From NCBI GenBank assembly GCA_004367505.1, contig SFCB01000291.1, positions 46,680 to 110,679 of the forward strand: 64,000 nucleotides of DNA, read 5' to 3'. Numbering within the stretch: position 1 is the first letter of the stretch; every line of letters begins with the position of its first letter. The stretch comes from Chloroflexi bacterium OHK40 (GTDB lineage Bacteria; Chloroflexota; Chloroflexia; Chloroflexales; Chloroflexaceae). Below the pieces are notes generated by a model. The model saw only the letters and a program-made list of their open reading frames with translations. It had not been told where the DNA came from and did not search any database. A program made the translations under genes and the position numbers. Positions 53,131 through 62,355 of this stretch are shown in pieces.

Positions 53131-53841
53131 ATGGAGAACCTGCAATGGGCTCCCGGGAGGCGCCACAGGCGAGTGTGGGCGATGCCGCGAGGCGTGCTGC
53201 TGGCTGGCCTGTTCCTGGTGGCAACGCTGCTACTGCCCCCGGCCCTGAAGGCCCAGGGCCCGGAGCTGACGGTGGAACCGCAGGCGTTCCCACAGGGCGC
53301 ATGCCTGGCCTACCGCGCCACGGGCTTCGAGCCAGCCGAGGCCGTGGGGCTCTGGTTCACCAGGCCCGATGGCTCGGCCAGCGCCGAGGGGCTCCCTGCG
53401 GTCGTCCGCGCAGACAACGACGGCATCCTGATCGGATCGTTCTGCCCGCCAGGCACCGGCGCGACTGGCCGCTACGCGCTGACGGCGCAGGGGCGCGTGA
53501 GCGCACGCACTGCCGTAGTACACTTCCAGCTGCTACCCGGCGACCCGCTGGGCGTGCCCGCTGGCGGGGCGGTACTCTTCGCCGACCCGCCCCGTGCTAC
53601 CGTGGGCCAGTTGGTTGATCTGGTAGGCGGCGGCTTTCAGCCCGGCGAGACGCTCAGCCTCTGGCTCACCCTCCCCGACGGATCGGTGCGGGAGCTTGAT
53701 GGCGGTCGCACCCGCGACGGCACCTTCCTGCTGCCGCTTGACCTCGCCGGTCTCCCGCCGGGTAGCCATGGTATCTCGGCGTACGGGCAACGGAGCAGGC
53801 TGCGCGCCGTGGCCCCGCTCGAGGTCCTCGCCAACCCCTAA
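53131..53841 (+). CDS. secreted Ig-like beta-domain protein
   Basis: A 236-residue protein. Basic residues and a hydrophobic segment (about 18-37, GVLLAGLFLVATLLLPP) form a signal peptide. Two similar beta domains follow, each with GEL/GFQPGE, LWFTRPDGS/LWLTLPDGS and a closing Y-x-L/A motif, suggesting an internal duplication of about 100 residues. The ATG at 53131 is chosen because the signal begins soon after it; an earlier ATG at 53080 is possible. The function is unknown. Confidence 0.7.
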   Translation: MENLQWAPGRRHRRVWAMPRGVLLAGLFLVATLLLPPALKAQGPELTVEPQAFPQGACLAYRATGFEPAEAVGLWFTRPDGSASAEGLPAVVRADNDGILIGSFCPPGTGATGRYALTAQGRVSARTAVVHFQLLPGDPLGVPAGGAVLFADPPRATVGQLVDLVGGGFQPGETLSLWLTLPDGSVRELDGGRTRDGTFLLPLDLAGLPPGSHGISAYGQRSRLRAVAPLEVLANP

Positions 53842-53872
53842 CGACACTCTATCGTAAACTTGCAGTGTAAGG

Positions 53873-53878
53873 TATAAT
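53873..53878 (+). promoter_or_regulatory. -10 box before the second receiver gene
   Basis: A perfect TATAAT lies 137 bp before the ATG at 54016. No good -35 stands 17 bp upstream, so an activator or extended -10 may be used. The leader carries no other recognised structure. Confidence 0.45.
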
Positions 53879-54015
53879 CCTCGTTAAGGCAGCGTCTCGG
53901 AATACGGTACGGTCATCCCTCCCGCACGGCGTAGGGCCGTGGTGCTCTGGCACACGGTATCCGGTGTCGTTGCCGAGGTCGAGTGGGGCCAGCGGCCAGC
54001 GTGAAAGGATCCCCG

Positions 54016-54423
54016 ATGCAGGTTCTGCTCGTCGACGACAACCCCCTCATGCAGCAGGTGATCAGCCGCTTCTTGATGAGCCAGGGTTACCAGGTGGGGG
54101 TTGCGCCGAGCGGGAAAGAGGCGCTGGCGCTCGTGCGGCGTGAGGGCTGCCAGCTACTGGTGATCGACATGCGCCTGCCGGACCAGGACGGCCCCGACCT
54201 GCTGCTTGCGCTGCGGCGTGAGCCAGGGCTGGAGCGTTGCCCGGCAATCGCGGTGAGCGGGCTGGGTGAGGACGACCGGGAGCGCACGGTGGCCGCCGGT
54301 TTCGATGCCTTCCTGGCGAAACCGATCGACCTTGACGAACTGAGCGCTGCAGTGCAGCGCTTCGTTGGCGCACCCGGCCAGCGCCTGGACGGCGGCCCGG
54401 CGCTGCGGGTGGTAGGGGCCTGA
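54016..54423 (+). CDS. single-domain response regulator
   Basis: A 135-residue receiver with LLVDDNPLMQQV (acidic pocket), the phospho-acceptor Asp in LLVIDMRLPDQDGPDLL, AVSGLGEDDR and the conserved Lys in FLAKPIDLDEL. No output domain is present. AAAGGA is about six bases before the ATG. It has no neighbouring kinase. It is a different protein from the receiver at 18042. Confidence 0.88.
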   Translation: MQVLLVDDNPLMQQVISRFLMSQGYQVGVAPSGKEALALVRREGCQLLVIDMRLPDQDGPDLLLALRREPGLERCPAIAVSGLGEDDRERTVAAGFDAFLAKPIDLDELSAAVQRFVGAPGQRLDGGPALRVVGA

Positions 54424-54556
54424 ACGCGGCCACGCACAGCCGCGTGGGCAGGAAGGCGCGCCCGGCATCCTGGTGCGTCCAGGCGCAGGGTGCTACATCC
54501 GTGCGGGGTGCCGAACGAGCATTGTGGTTCCGATGAATGGCGCGACACGGAGTGGC

Positions 54557-55243
54557 ATGGAGCGGCTGATCCTCTGGGACGTAGACGGGACCCTGCTGAG
54601 CACTGATGGGATCGCTGCGGAGGCGATGCGGGCGGCCATACGTGAGGTGGTGGGCCCGGCGGCGCCGATGGCCCGCACCTCCTACGCGGGTAAGACCGAC
54701 TGGCAGATCATCCGCGAGAGTCTGCCCTCGCTGCCGCCAGAGGAGGTGGGCGCGCGGCTGCACGACTTTGCGGCGGCCTACCTGGGACGGCTGGAGGCCC
54801 AGCGGGCGGAGCTTCTGGCCCGCTCGCGGCTCTTCCCCGGTGTGCCAGCCGCGCTCGAGGCCCTGCGGGGCCTGGCCTACCAGGCCCCGCTCACCGGTAA
54901 TATCGCCGCAGTGGCACGCCTGAAGCTGGAGTGTGTGGGCCTGCTCGGCTTGCTCGACGTAGCGGCAGGAGCCTACGGCGACGACCACCACCACCGCCCG
55001 GAGCTGGTACCGGTCGCTGCGGATCGCGCGAAGGCCCGCTACGGGCACGACTTCCAGGGGCGCGCGATTGTTGTGGTGGGCGACACCCCCCACGACATCG
55101 CCTGCGGTAAGGCGAACGGGGCGCGCACTGTGGCCGTAGCTACGGGGCCGTACCCGCTCGACGAACTTCTGGCCCACGGCCCGGATGCCGCCCTACCCAC
55201 CCTGGCCGACACCGAGGCGGTTGTTGCAGCGGTGTTGGGGTAG
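54557..55243 (+). CDS. HAD-family phosphatase
   Basis: A 228-residue haloacid dehalogenase-like hydrolase. It has the nucleophile motif LWDVDGTLL (first Asp), a cap region of about 120 residues with KTDW, motif II LTGN, a Lys region, and motif III-IV VVVGDTPHDIACGKANGA. It is probably a phosphoglycolate-phosphatase-like enzyme; the substrate is open. The ATG at 54557 is preferred (GGAG just upstream); 54533 is an alternative. Confidence 0.85.
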   Translation: MERLILWDVDGTLLSTDGIAAEAMRAAIREVVGPAAPMARTSYAGKTDWQIIRESLPSLPPEEVGARLHDFAAAYLGRLEAQRAELLARSRLFPGVPAALEALRGLAYQAPLTGNIAAVARLKLECVGLLGLLDVAAGAYGDDHHHRPELVPVAADRAKARYGHDFQGRAIVVVGDTPHDIACGKANGARTVAVATGPYPLDELLAHGPDAALPTLADTEAVVAAVLG

Positions 55244-55293
55244 TGGCCGCTCCACCCGGCGCCGACACGGTGTGTCGCCGCGCACCGCTGGTA

Positions 55294-56166
55294 TCAGCGC
55301 TCCAGCGGCTTCTCCGGGTCGTTGCCCCACTCGTTCCAGGAGCCGTCGTAGATCGCGACGCGGCGACCAGTGGCGATTTCCAGGGCCAGCGCGGCGGGCG
55401 TGGCCGAGACGCCGCCATTGCAGTAGGCCACCACCTCGCGCTCACCGATGCTGGCGAGGTCGATCCCGGCGGCGGCGAAACGCTCGCGGAGCTCCTCAGG
55501 CGAGGCGTACGTCTGGTTCGGGCCGCTCAGCAGGCTCTGGTAGAAGACATTGACGGCGCCGGGAATGTGGCCCCCGCGAGCAGCACGTGACTCCAGGCCG
55601 CAGTACTCTTTGTCGCTGCGGGCGTCGATCAGCAGCGTGTCGGTGCCGATCGCGGCGAGCACATCGCTGGCGGTGCGGCGCAGATCCGGCTGCGGTCGGG
55701 GTGTGAAGACCGCTGGCGGGTAGCTGGGCACCTCGGTGGTAAGCGGGCGGCCATCCGCCTGCCACTGGATCAGGCCGCCGTTGAGGATGCGAGCGCGCTC
55801 GAAGCCGTAGTAGCGCAGTACCCAGAGCAGCCGGCCCGCGAACATGGAGTACCAGTCGTCGTAGGCCACCACCACGCTATCGTCGCCGATGCCGAGACCG
55901 CCCAGCAGCCGGGCGATCTGCTCGGGCGGCGCCACCTGCACCGGCACCGGGTCGTTCGGGTCAACAATGTCGCGCGTCCAGTCGATGTAGACGGCACCGG
56001 GGATATGGCCTGCCGCGTAGTCCTCGTGGCGCGCGTAGTAGTGGGGCTTCGGAGCGGTGGGGGGCAGCACCTTGCCGCGCATATCGACGACGCGCAGCTG
56101 CGGGTGGCCAAGGTGGGCAGCGAGCCACTCGGTGCTGACAAGCGGGCCATCGGGCAACGCGATCAT
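55294..56166 (-). CDS. tandem rhodanese sulfurtransferase
   Basis: A 290-residue thiosulfate or 3-mercaptopyruvate sulfurtransferase with two rhodanese domains. The N-terminal one (about 10-140) has DWTRDIVDPNDPVP and VVVAYDDWYSMFAGRLLWVL. The C-terminal one (about 165-285) has DARSDKEYCG and the active-site loop YCNGGVSATPAALAL with the catalytic Cys. The ATG at 56166 has AGAGGAG about nine bases upstream. The loop sequence CNGGVSA lies between typical thiosulfate and mercaptopyruvate types. Confidence 0.9.
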   Translation of the reverse strand: MIALPDGPLVSTEWLAAHLGHPQLRVVDMRGKVLPPTAPKPHYYARHEDYAAGHIPGAVYIDWTRDIVDPNDPVPVQVAPPEQIARLLGGLGIGDDSVVVAYDDWYSMFAGRLLWVLRYYGFERARILNGGLIQWQADGRPLTTEVPSYPPAVFTPRPQPDLRRTASDVLAAIGTDTLLIDARSDKEYCGLESRAARGGHIPGAVNVFYQSLLSGPNQTYASPEELRERFAAAGIDLASIGEREVVAYCNGGVSATPAALALEIATGRRVAIYDGSWNEWGNDPEKPLER

Positions 56167-56223
56167 GCTCAGTGCTCCTCTTATGGGGACGACCAGGCGT
56201 TTATACGATAGCACATTTTTCTG

Positions 56224-56265
56224 GCCCTGCGACAGGGCGTGATGGCAAACCCTGTTCGACAGGGT
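56224..56265 (-). terminator. two adjacent CCCTG/CAGGG hairpins after the helicase gene
   Basis: GCCCTG-CGA-CAGGGC (56224-56238) and ACCCTGT-TCG-ACAGGGT (56249-56265) lie 26 bp apart between the helicase stop and the rhodanese start. They may end helicase transcription or act as a double operator of the rhodanese promoter. The sequence alone does not decide. Confidence 0.45.
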
Positions 56266-56400
56266 GCGCAATGTTGGGTTGCGAAGGGGCCGCAAGCCTC
56301 TCCCCGCCGATGCACCGCATCAAGCCGGATGCGAGTTTGTCTGCTTGTGCAAGCGAACGAGGAGCGTGGGATGGGGAAGGCTTCAGGGCCGATGAAGGGT

Positions 56401-58953
56401 TCAGCCAGCAGCACGCTCGAGCTGGAGCTGAAGCTTGAGCACACGATCGGCCAGTTGCTCGGAGCTCACCCGCTCACGCAGCCGGTCGACGAGGAGCGGG
56501 AAGGCGAGGGGAGTGGGACCTGGCGTCTCCACGAGAGTGAGCGGGCCCGCGGCGATGCGCTCGAGGGCCGTAGCGAGGCGGCCCTGCTCCAACTGGCGCT
56601 CCAGCACCTCGCGGCGGGCCTGGTGCAGCAACAGGTTGTCGGGGTCGTACTTCTGAAAGACATCGTAGAAGAGGTTGCTGCTGGCCTGGAGCTGCCGGGC
56701 ACTGCGGCGCTCGCCGGGTCCGCCCGTTACCAGGAGCCCGGCCACGCGGGCAACCTCGCGGAACTGGCGGCGGGCCAGTTCGGCCGCATTCAGCGCGGCG
56801 AGGATGTCGTCGATCAGCCCGGCAGGGGCCAGCGCAGCGCGGAGGTCGTCGGGGCCATCCAGGGGCGCTGGCTCGGCGGAGAGCAACTCCAGGCCGTAAT
56901 CGTTCGCCGCCACAGAAAAGGTGATCGGCGCACGCCGGGCGAGGCGGTAGGCGAGCAGGGCGGCCAGGCCCTCGTGTACCAGGCGGCCCTCGAAGGGGAA
57001 GATGAAAAGGTGGTGGCCATCGCGGGTGCGAGTGCGCTCAACGAGCAACTCGGCGGCGTCCGGGATGCGCGACCAGCGGGCCTGCAGGGCGAGGATAGGC
57101 CGGATGGCCAGCAGTTCGGGGTCCTCGAAGTGGCCGTCGCGGGCCGCCTGAAGCCGCTCGCGCACGGCGGTGGCCAACTCGGAGGAGAGTGGTAGGCGCC
57201 CGCCGGACCAGCGGGGCACGGCGCCATCGGTGCGCCTGGCCAGGCGCACCCAGGCTGTCATCTCTTTGACGCGCACGAGTTCGAGCACGCGCCCTGCAAA
57301 GGTGAAGCGGTCGCCCGGGCTGAGGCGGGTGATGAAGGCCTCCTCCACCGTGCCGAGTTGCTCACCGCCAACATAGCGAACGGTCATTGTCGCATCGGCG
57401 GTGATCGTGCCGATCGCCAGGCGGTGGCGCCGGGCGACGGCGGCGTCGGTCACGCGGTAGTGGCCGGCCTCTTCGACGACGCGGCGGAACTCGGGGTAGG
57501 CATGGAGCGGGCCACCGCGCACCACAAAGTCCAGGCACCAGCGCCACTCGGCATCGGTGAGGGCACGGTAGGCGCGGGTCGTGCGCACCTCGGCCAGCAG
57601 TTCCTCGGCGTAGAACCCGCCGCCGAGGGCGATCGTCACGAGGTGCTGGGCGAGTACGTCGAGGGGCTGATCGAGCGGCAGACGGGCCTCGATCTGCCCG
57701 GCGTGGGCGGCGTGGCGCACCGCAGCGGCCTCCAGCAACTCGAAGGCGTGGGTAGGCACGCAGCTCACCCGGCTGGAGGCCCCCGGCTGATGGCCGCTGC
57801 GACCGGCGCGCTGGAGTAGCCTGGCCACACCCCGGGGGCTACCGACCTGCAGCACCCGCTCCACGGGGCTGAAATCCACCCCGAGATCCAGGCTGGACGT
57901 GCAGACCACGCAGCGCAGCCGGCCATCGCGCAGGCCGGTCTCAACCCACTCGCGCACCTCGCGAGCGAGCGAGCCGTGATGCAGGGCGATCGTCCCGGAC
58001 CACTCCGGGCGGGCATCGAGGATGGCCTGGTACCAGCGCTCGGTCTGGGCGCGGGTGTTGGTGAAGACGAGGCAGCTTGTAGCGGCCTCGATCTCGCGCA
58101 GCACTGGCTCGAGCATGCGCAGACCCAGATGGCCCGCCCACGGGAAGCGCTCGATCGTTGTGGGAATGAGCGAGTCGATCTGGATGACTTTAGGGACGAG
58201 GCCCTGAACGATGCGCCCTCGCTCAGCCGGAGCGACGGAGGGCGACGAAGCGGGAGCTGACGGCAGCCCCGGGCGCTCCCGCATCTCCATGTCGCCCCGC
58301 GCCCCAGCCTCGCCAGTGCCGAGCAAGGCCTCCAGCGCTACGTCCAGGTTGCCGAGGGTGGCCGAAAGGCCCCATGTGCGAAGTTGGGGTCGCCAGCGGC
58401 GCAGGCGAGCCAGGGCGAGCTCGACCTGAACACCACGCTTGGAGGCGAGCAACTCGTGCCACTCGTCCACCACCACACAGTGCAGGCCAGCGAAAAGCTC
58501 TGCGGCATCGGCGCGGGCGAGGAGCAACGAGAGGCTCTCGGGGGTGGTGACAAGAGCCTCTGGCAGGCGATTGCGCTGGCGGGCGCGCACGCTGGCCGAT
58601 GTATCGCCGGTGCGCGTCTCGATCGCCCACGGGAGCCCGAGGGCAGCCAGGGGCTCCTGGAGCGCGCGGGCCGTGTCGGCGGCAAGCGCGCGGAGCGGCG
58701 TGACCCAGAGCACGCGGAGGCCGCGCTCCCGAGCTTTCGGCCCGTCCCCCTCGGCCAGCGCCTCGATCAAAGGGCCAAACCAGGCGGCGTAGGTCTTCCC
58801 GGTGCCGGTGGCAGCGTGGATAAGGCCACTCTCGCCACGCGCATAGGCGGACCACACCTCGCGCTGGAAGGGGAAGGGCTGCCAACCATGGGCCGCAAAC
58901 CATTGCTCAACAGCGGGGCAGGATGCGGAGACCGGTGGGGAAGTGACGCCCAT
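56401..58953 (-). CDS. Lhr-like DEXH-box helicase (ligase-associated damage-response type)
   Basis: An 850-residue SF2 helicase. Motif I AATGTGKT (about 47-54), Ia TPLRALA, II VVVDEWHELLASKRG (DEWH), III LSATLGN, V-VI STSSLDLGVDFSPVE and LLQRAGRSGHQ. After the two RecA domains comes the Lhr-type winged helix and beta-sheet core (GGGFYAEEL to the C-terminus). The DEWH motif plus length match the helicases found with ATP-dependent DNA ligase and a nuclease. Those partners are not in the window. The ATG at 58953 has no Shine-Dalgarno and lies close to a possible -10, so it may be leaderless. Confidence 0.88.
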   Translation of the reverse strand: MGVTSPPVSASCPAVEQWFAAHGWQPFPFQREVWSAYARGESGLIHAATGTGKTYAAWFGPLIEALAEGDGPKARERGLRVLWVTPLRALAADTARALQEPLAALGLPWAIETRTGDTSASVRARQRNRLPEALVTTPESLSLLLARADAAELFAGLHCVVVDEWHELLASKRGVQVELALARLRRWRPQLRTWGLSATLGNLDVALEALLGTGEAGARGDMEMRERPGLPSAPASSPSVAPAERGRIVQGLVPKVIQIDSLIPTTIERFPWAGHLGLRMLEPVLREIEAATSCLVFTNTRAQTERWYQAILDARPEWSGTIALHHGSLAREVREWVETGLRDGRLRCVVCTSSLDLGVDFSPVERVLQVGSPRGVARLLQRAGRSGHQPGASSRVSCVPTHAFELLEAAAVRHAAHAGQIEARLPLDQPLDVLAQHLVTIALGGGFYAEELLAEVRTTRAYRALTDAEWRWCLDFVVRGGPLHAYPEFRRVVEEAGHYRVTDAAVARRHRLAIGTITADATMTVRYVGGEQLGTVEEAFITRLSPGDRFTFAGRVLELVRVKEMTAWVRLARRTDGAVPRWSGGRLPLSSELATAVRERLQAARDGHFEDPELLAIRPILALQARWSRIPDAAELLVERTRTRDGHHLFIFPFEGRLVHEGLAALLAYRLARRAPITFSVAANDYGLELLSAEPAPLDGPDDLRAALAPAGLIDDILAALNAAELARRQFREVARVAGLLVTGGPGERRSARQLQASSNLFYDVFQKYDPDNLLLHQARREVLERQLEQGRLATALERIAAGPLTLVETPGPTPLAFPLLVDRLRERVSSEQLADRVLKLQLQLERAAG

Positions 58954-59029
58954 AGCATTACTCTACCACGGTTTTGCTCCGCCGCCGGCTCCACTGTGAG
59001 GTGAGCCAGCGGCCAGCCGCGCCCGCTGG

Positions 59030-61267
59030 CTAGCCCCTGGCATCGGCGGGGGGATGGCGGAGGGCGCCAGCCACGGCGCGCAGATCGAGCCACCACTGCT
59101 CTCGCGGGCGGGCGTGATTGGGCTCCATCATGCGCGGGAAATCATCGAGGCTGAGAGTCTGCACGCGGCCACCCTTATAGCCAATGAAAGCGCCCTCCGG
59201 GCGGCCGTGGGCAGCGCGGTCGATCAGAAACTCGATGCACTTGGCGGCCAGGCGCGTGGCCTGAATACGGTCGAAGGGCGAGGGGTTGCCACCCTGCTGC
59301 AAGTGGCCGAGGATCGACTGGCGCACCTCGAAGAGCTTGCCACCCTCCTCCTCGAAAAGATCGCAGATGAAGGACGTAGAGTACACCGGGTTGACGCGCT
59401 CGTTGCGGATGATCAGGCTCAGGCGCTTGCCACGCTTGAACGCAGCGATCATCTCATCAAGGTCGGCCTGCAGATGGCGCAGGGTTACACCCTCCTCGGG
59501 AAGGTAGACGCGCTCGGCGCCAGTGGCGAGGCCGCCGAGGAGCGCGAGGTAGCCACAATCGCGGCCCATCACCTCCACGATGAAGCAGCGCCGCGAGGCC
59601 ACGGCGCTCTGCTTGATCCGATCGACGGCCTCGACGATGCTGTTCAGCGCGGTGTCGGCGCCGATGCTCAGCTCGGAGCCGGGGAGGTTGTTGTCGATCG
59701 TCGCGGGGAGACAGATGATCGGAATGTTGAAGGCGGGAAAGATCGTCCGCTGGGCTACCAGGCGATGGCAGGCCTCGTAGCCGGAGATACCGCCGATCAT
59801 CAGCAGGCCGTGGATGTTGTGGCGCTCAATGTTGCGGGCGATCGCGTAGAGCTCGCCGCCCTCAGGCACTTTGCGGTTCGTGCCGAGCTCGGCGCCACCG
59901 ATGGTGGCCCAGCCGCTCACGCTCATCCAATTCATCTCGGCGATCTCACCATCGATGAAGCCCTGGAAGCCGTTGCGGATCCCAAGCATCGTGTGGCCAT
60001 GGTCAACGCCGAGGCGCACGGCCACGCGCACGGCGGTGTTCATACCGGGAGCCGGGCCACCGGAGTGGATCACTGCGAAGCGCATAGGGCGGGCGGCAGT
60101 ACCGGGTTGGGGTGGGCGCGACTGCACCAGCGTGCCGAAGGTGCGGTAGGCCTCGCCGAAGCTGCCGCCGCGCAGAGCCATGGCCCGCTCGTAGTCACGG
60201 GCGGCGATCGCCTCGGCCACGCCGCGCGTCTCGGCAACGCACTGCATCAGCGGCGTACTGGTGATGCGATTCTCGCGGATGCCAATCAGCTGGGGCTCAC
60301 GCTCGGGGGTGGTGGAGAGCAACTCCTCTACGGCGGTGTAGCCGATCAGGGTGCTCATCCAGCGGTCGAAGGCGCTGGGCACACCACCCCGCTGCACGTG
60401 GCCGAGGATCGTCACCCGGGTATCTTCGCCAAGGCGCTCCTCAAGCACGCGACGCACGTCCTCGGCGGTGATCGGCGCGCCGTGGCGATCCTGCGCGCCC
60501 TCGGCGACGACGACAAGGCTATCGCGCCGGCCACTCTGGCGCCCCGCGCGCAGCGCATCGCACATCTGGGTCTGCCAGTCGTCCACCTCGGGGGGGTGCT
60601 CGGGAATAAAGACCCAGTCGGCGCCACCGGAGATGGCGCCCATGAGCGCGAGGTAGCCGCAGTTGCGGCCCATCACCTCGATCACAAAGGTGCGCTGGTG
60701 GCTCGCGGCGGTGGAGGTGATCGAGTCAAGCGCCTCGGTGATGCGGTGAAGCGCGGTGTCGGCGCCGATGGTCATATCGGTGCCCGCGAAGTCGTTGTCG
60801 ATCGAGCCTACCAGGCCGACGATGCCCAGGAAGGGGTGGCAGGCTGCGGTGGTGGCGTCGATCACGCCAGCGGCAACGAGCTCCTGGAGCAACTCGGGCC
60901 ACTCGCGGCGAAAGAGGTCGGCCCCCGTCAGGCTACCGTCGCCACCGATCACCACCAGACGATCGATGCCGTGGGCGAGCAAATTGGCGGCGGCCTGGCG
61001 CCGACCCTCGCGGGTGCGGAAAGCGGCGCTGCGGGCCGTCCCGATCACCGTGCCGCCGCGCTGCAGAATACCACCCACACTGTCCCAACTCATCGGGCGG
61101 ATCAATGGGCCGCCCTGGATCATGCCCTCGTAGCCCTCGTAGATTGCGTAGACATCGCAGCCGCGGCTAATGCCGGTGCGAACAACGGCACGCACGGCGG
61201 CGTTCATCCCCTGAGCGTCGCCGCCACTGGTAAGCACACCGATCTTTATCTTCTGCTGAGTAGCCAT
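59030..61267 (-). CDS. pfkA: eukaryotic-type double-domain 6-phosphofructokinase
   Basis: A 745-residue protein made of two fused PFK domains. The N-half (1-390) keeps active-site motifs GGDAQGMN, GGDGSLTGAD (108-117) and GSIDNDFAGTDMTIGAD (catalytic Asp near 157). Its order and wording follow animal PFK closely (REWPELLQELVAAG, GHVQRGGVPSAFDR). The C-half (about 405-720) has GGISG where GGDGS should be and TIDNN in place of TIDND, like the regulatory half of the animal enzyme. It phosphorylates fructose 6-phosphate in glycolysis. The C-half may bind effectors. The ATG at 61267 is chosen from the domain start. prs lies upstream in the same direction. Confidence 0.93.
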   Translation of the reverse strand: MATQQKIKIGVLTSGGDAQGMNAAVRAVVRTGISRGCDVYAIYEGYEGMIQGGPLIRPMSWDSVGGILQRGGTVIGTARSAAFRTREGRRQAAANLLAHGIDRLVVIGGDGSLTGADLFRREWPELLQELVAAGVIDATTAACHPFLGIVGLVGSIDNDFAGTDMTIGADTALHRITEALDSITSTAASHQRTFVIEVMGRNCGYLALMGAISGGADWVFIPEHPPEVDDWQTQMCDALRAGRQSGRRDSLVVVAEGAQDRHGAPITAEDVRRVLEERLGEDTRVTILGHVQRGGVPSAFDRWMSTLIGYTAVEELLSTTPEREPQLIGIRENRITSTPLMQCVAETRGVAEAIAARDYERAMALRGGSFGEAYRTFGTLVQSRPPQPGTAARPMRFAVIHSGGPAPGMNTAVRVAVRLGVDHGHTMLGIRNGFQGFIDGEIAEMNWMSVSGWATIGGAELGTNRKVPEGGELYAIARNIERHNIHGLLMIGGISGYEACHRLVAQRTIFPAFNIPIICLPATIDNNLPGSELSIGADTALNSIVEAVDRIKQSAVASRRCFIVEVMGRDCGYLALLGGLATGAERVYLPEEGVTLRHLQADLDEMIAAFKRGKRLSLIIRNERVNPVYSTSFICDLFEEEGGKLFEVRQSILGHLQQGGNPSPFDRIQATRLAAKCIEFLIDRAAHGRPEGAFIGYKGGRVQTLSLDDFPRMMEPNHARPREQWWLDLRAVAGALRHPPADARG

Positions 61268-61318
61268 TGCTTGCTCGCTTCGCTCGCGCGTGGGGCTCCT
61301 GGCCCCGTCTTGCATGCA

Positions 61319-61390
61319 TGCCCGGGTCCAACCCGGGTACACCCACCGGGCCTCCCCGTGGACGCGGCTACAGACGCAGCACGCTGCGTC
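61319..61390. repeat. two hairpins in the prs-pfk gap
   Basis: CCCGGGT-CCA-ACCCGGG (near 61321-61337) is a 7-bp stem. GACGCAGC (61373-61380) and GCTGCGTC (61383-61390) form an 8-bp stem with an AC spacer. The second has the same core as the hairpin at 9034-9059. They lie in the 140-bp gap after prs and before pfk and may end prs transcription. Confidence 0.5.
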
Positions 61391-61407
61391 CCCTATCCCC
61401 TGTCCCC

Positions 61408-62355
61408 TTACGTCGGAAACATCCCGCTGACACTCTCGCGGGTGTGGATGCGCCTGATGGCTTCGGCGAAGAGCGGTGCCACGGAGACAACCTCGATCTT
61501 CGGCGAGAAAGCCACTGGCTGGGTCTCGATCGAATCGGTGATGAAGAGCCGGCGCAGAGGGCTCGCGTCGATACGCTCAACGGAGCCTGGCGTAAGCACT
61601 CCGTGGCTGACCATTGCGTAGACCTCCCGGGCGCCCTGCTCGAGCAGGCGCCGGGCCACCTCCGTGATGGTACCGCCGGAGATAGTAAAGTCGTCCACGA
61701 TCAGCGCGGTCTTGCCGGCGACATCGCCGATGATCTCCAGCACTTCGGCGTGCTCGTCGTGGGCCGGGCGCTCCTTGTTGGCGATGGCGAGGGAGGCGCC
61801 GAGGGCCCGGGCGTAGCGGCGGGCGGCCTTCACAAACCCGGCATCGGGGGAGACGATCACCAGACTGGGGAGAGCGAGCTGGCGAATGCGCTCAACCAGT
61901 ACGGGCAGAGCGTAGAGGTTATCCACCGGTACCCGAAAGAAGCCCTGGATCTGAGGGGCGTGCAGGTCCATCGTCACTACCCGGTCGCAGCCGGCAGCCT
62001 CGATGCAGTCGGCGCAAACACGGGCGCGAATCGAGACGCGGGGCTCGTCCTTCTTGTCGCCCTTGGCGTAGCTGAAGTAGGGGATCACGGCGGTGACGGA
62101 GGCGGCGCTGGCGCGCGAGCAGGCGTCGATCCAGAAGAGCAACTCCATGAAGCTGTCGTTCGTGGGAAAAATCGTGCTCTGGACGATGTAGACCTCACGG
62201 CCGCGCACATTCTCCAGCACGCGCACGAAGGTGTTCCCCTCGGAGAAGGTGATCACCTCTCCCCTGCCCGGCGCAACGCCAAGCTGGGTGCAGATCGCCG
62301 CAGTGAGCCTGCGGCTACTGCTCCCCCCGAAGATCACGATCTCGTCCACGCTCAT
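61408..62355 (-). CDS. prs: ribose-phosphate pyrophosphokinase (PRPP synthase)
   Basis: A 315-residue enzyme that makes 5-phosphoribosyl 1-pyrophosphate from ribose 5-phosphate and ATP. Motifs: FSEGNTFVRVLENVRGREVYIVQS, PYFSYAKGDKKDEPRVSI, TMDLHAPQIQGFF (metal His), VSPDAGFVKAARR, the flexible loop NKERPA and the PRPP-binding LIVDDFTISGGTI. The phosphoribosyl loop IVDDFTISGGT has F-T-I-S-G-G where T-x-x-T-G-G is common, a modest variation. A TATACT -10 is 34 bases before the ATG at 62355. GGGGGAG is just upstream of the start. Confidence 0.93.
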   Translation of the reverse strand: MSVDEIVIFGGSSSRRLTAAICTQLGVAPGRGEVITFSEGNTFVRVLENVRGREVYIVQSTIFPTNDSFMELLFWIDACSRASAASVTAVIPYFSYAKGDKKDEPRVSIRARVCADCIEAAGCDRVVTMDLHAPQIQGFFRVPVDNLYALPVLVERIRQLALPSLVIVSPDAGFVKAARRYARALGASLAIANKERPAHDEHAEVLEIIGDVAGKTALIVDDFTISGGTITEVARRLLEQGAREVYAMVSHGVLTPGSVERIDASPLRRLFITDSIETQPVAFSPKIEVVSVAPLFAEAIRRIHTRESVSGMFPT

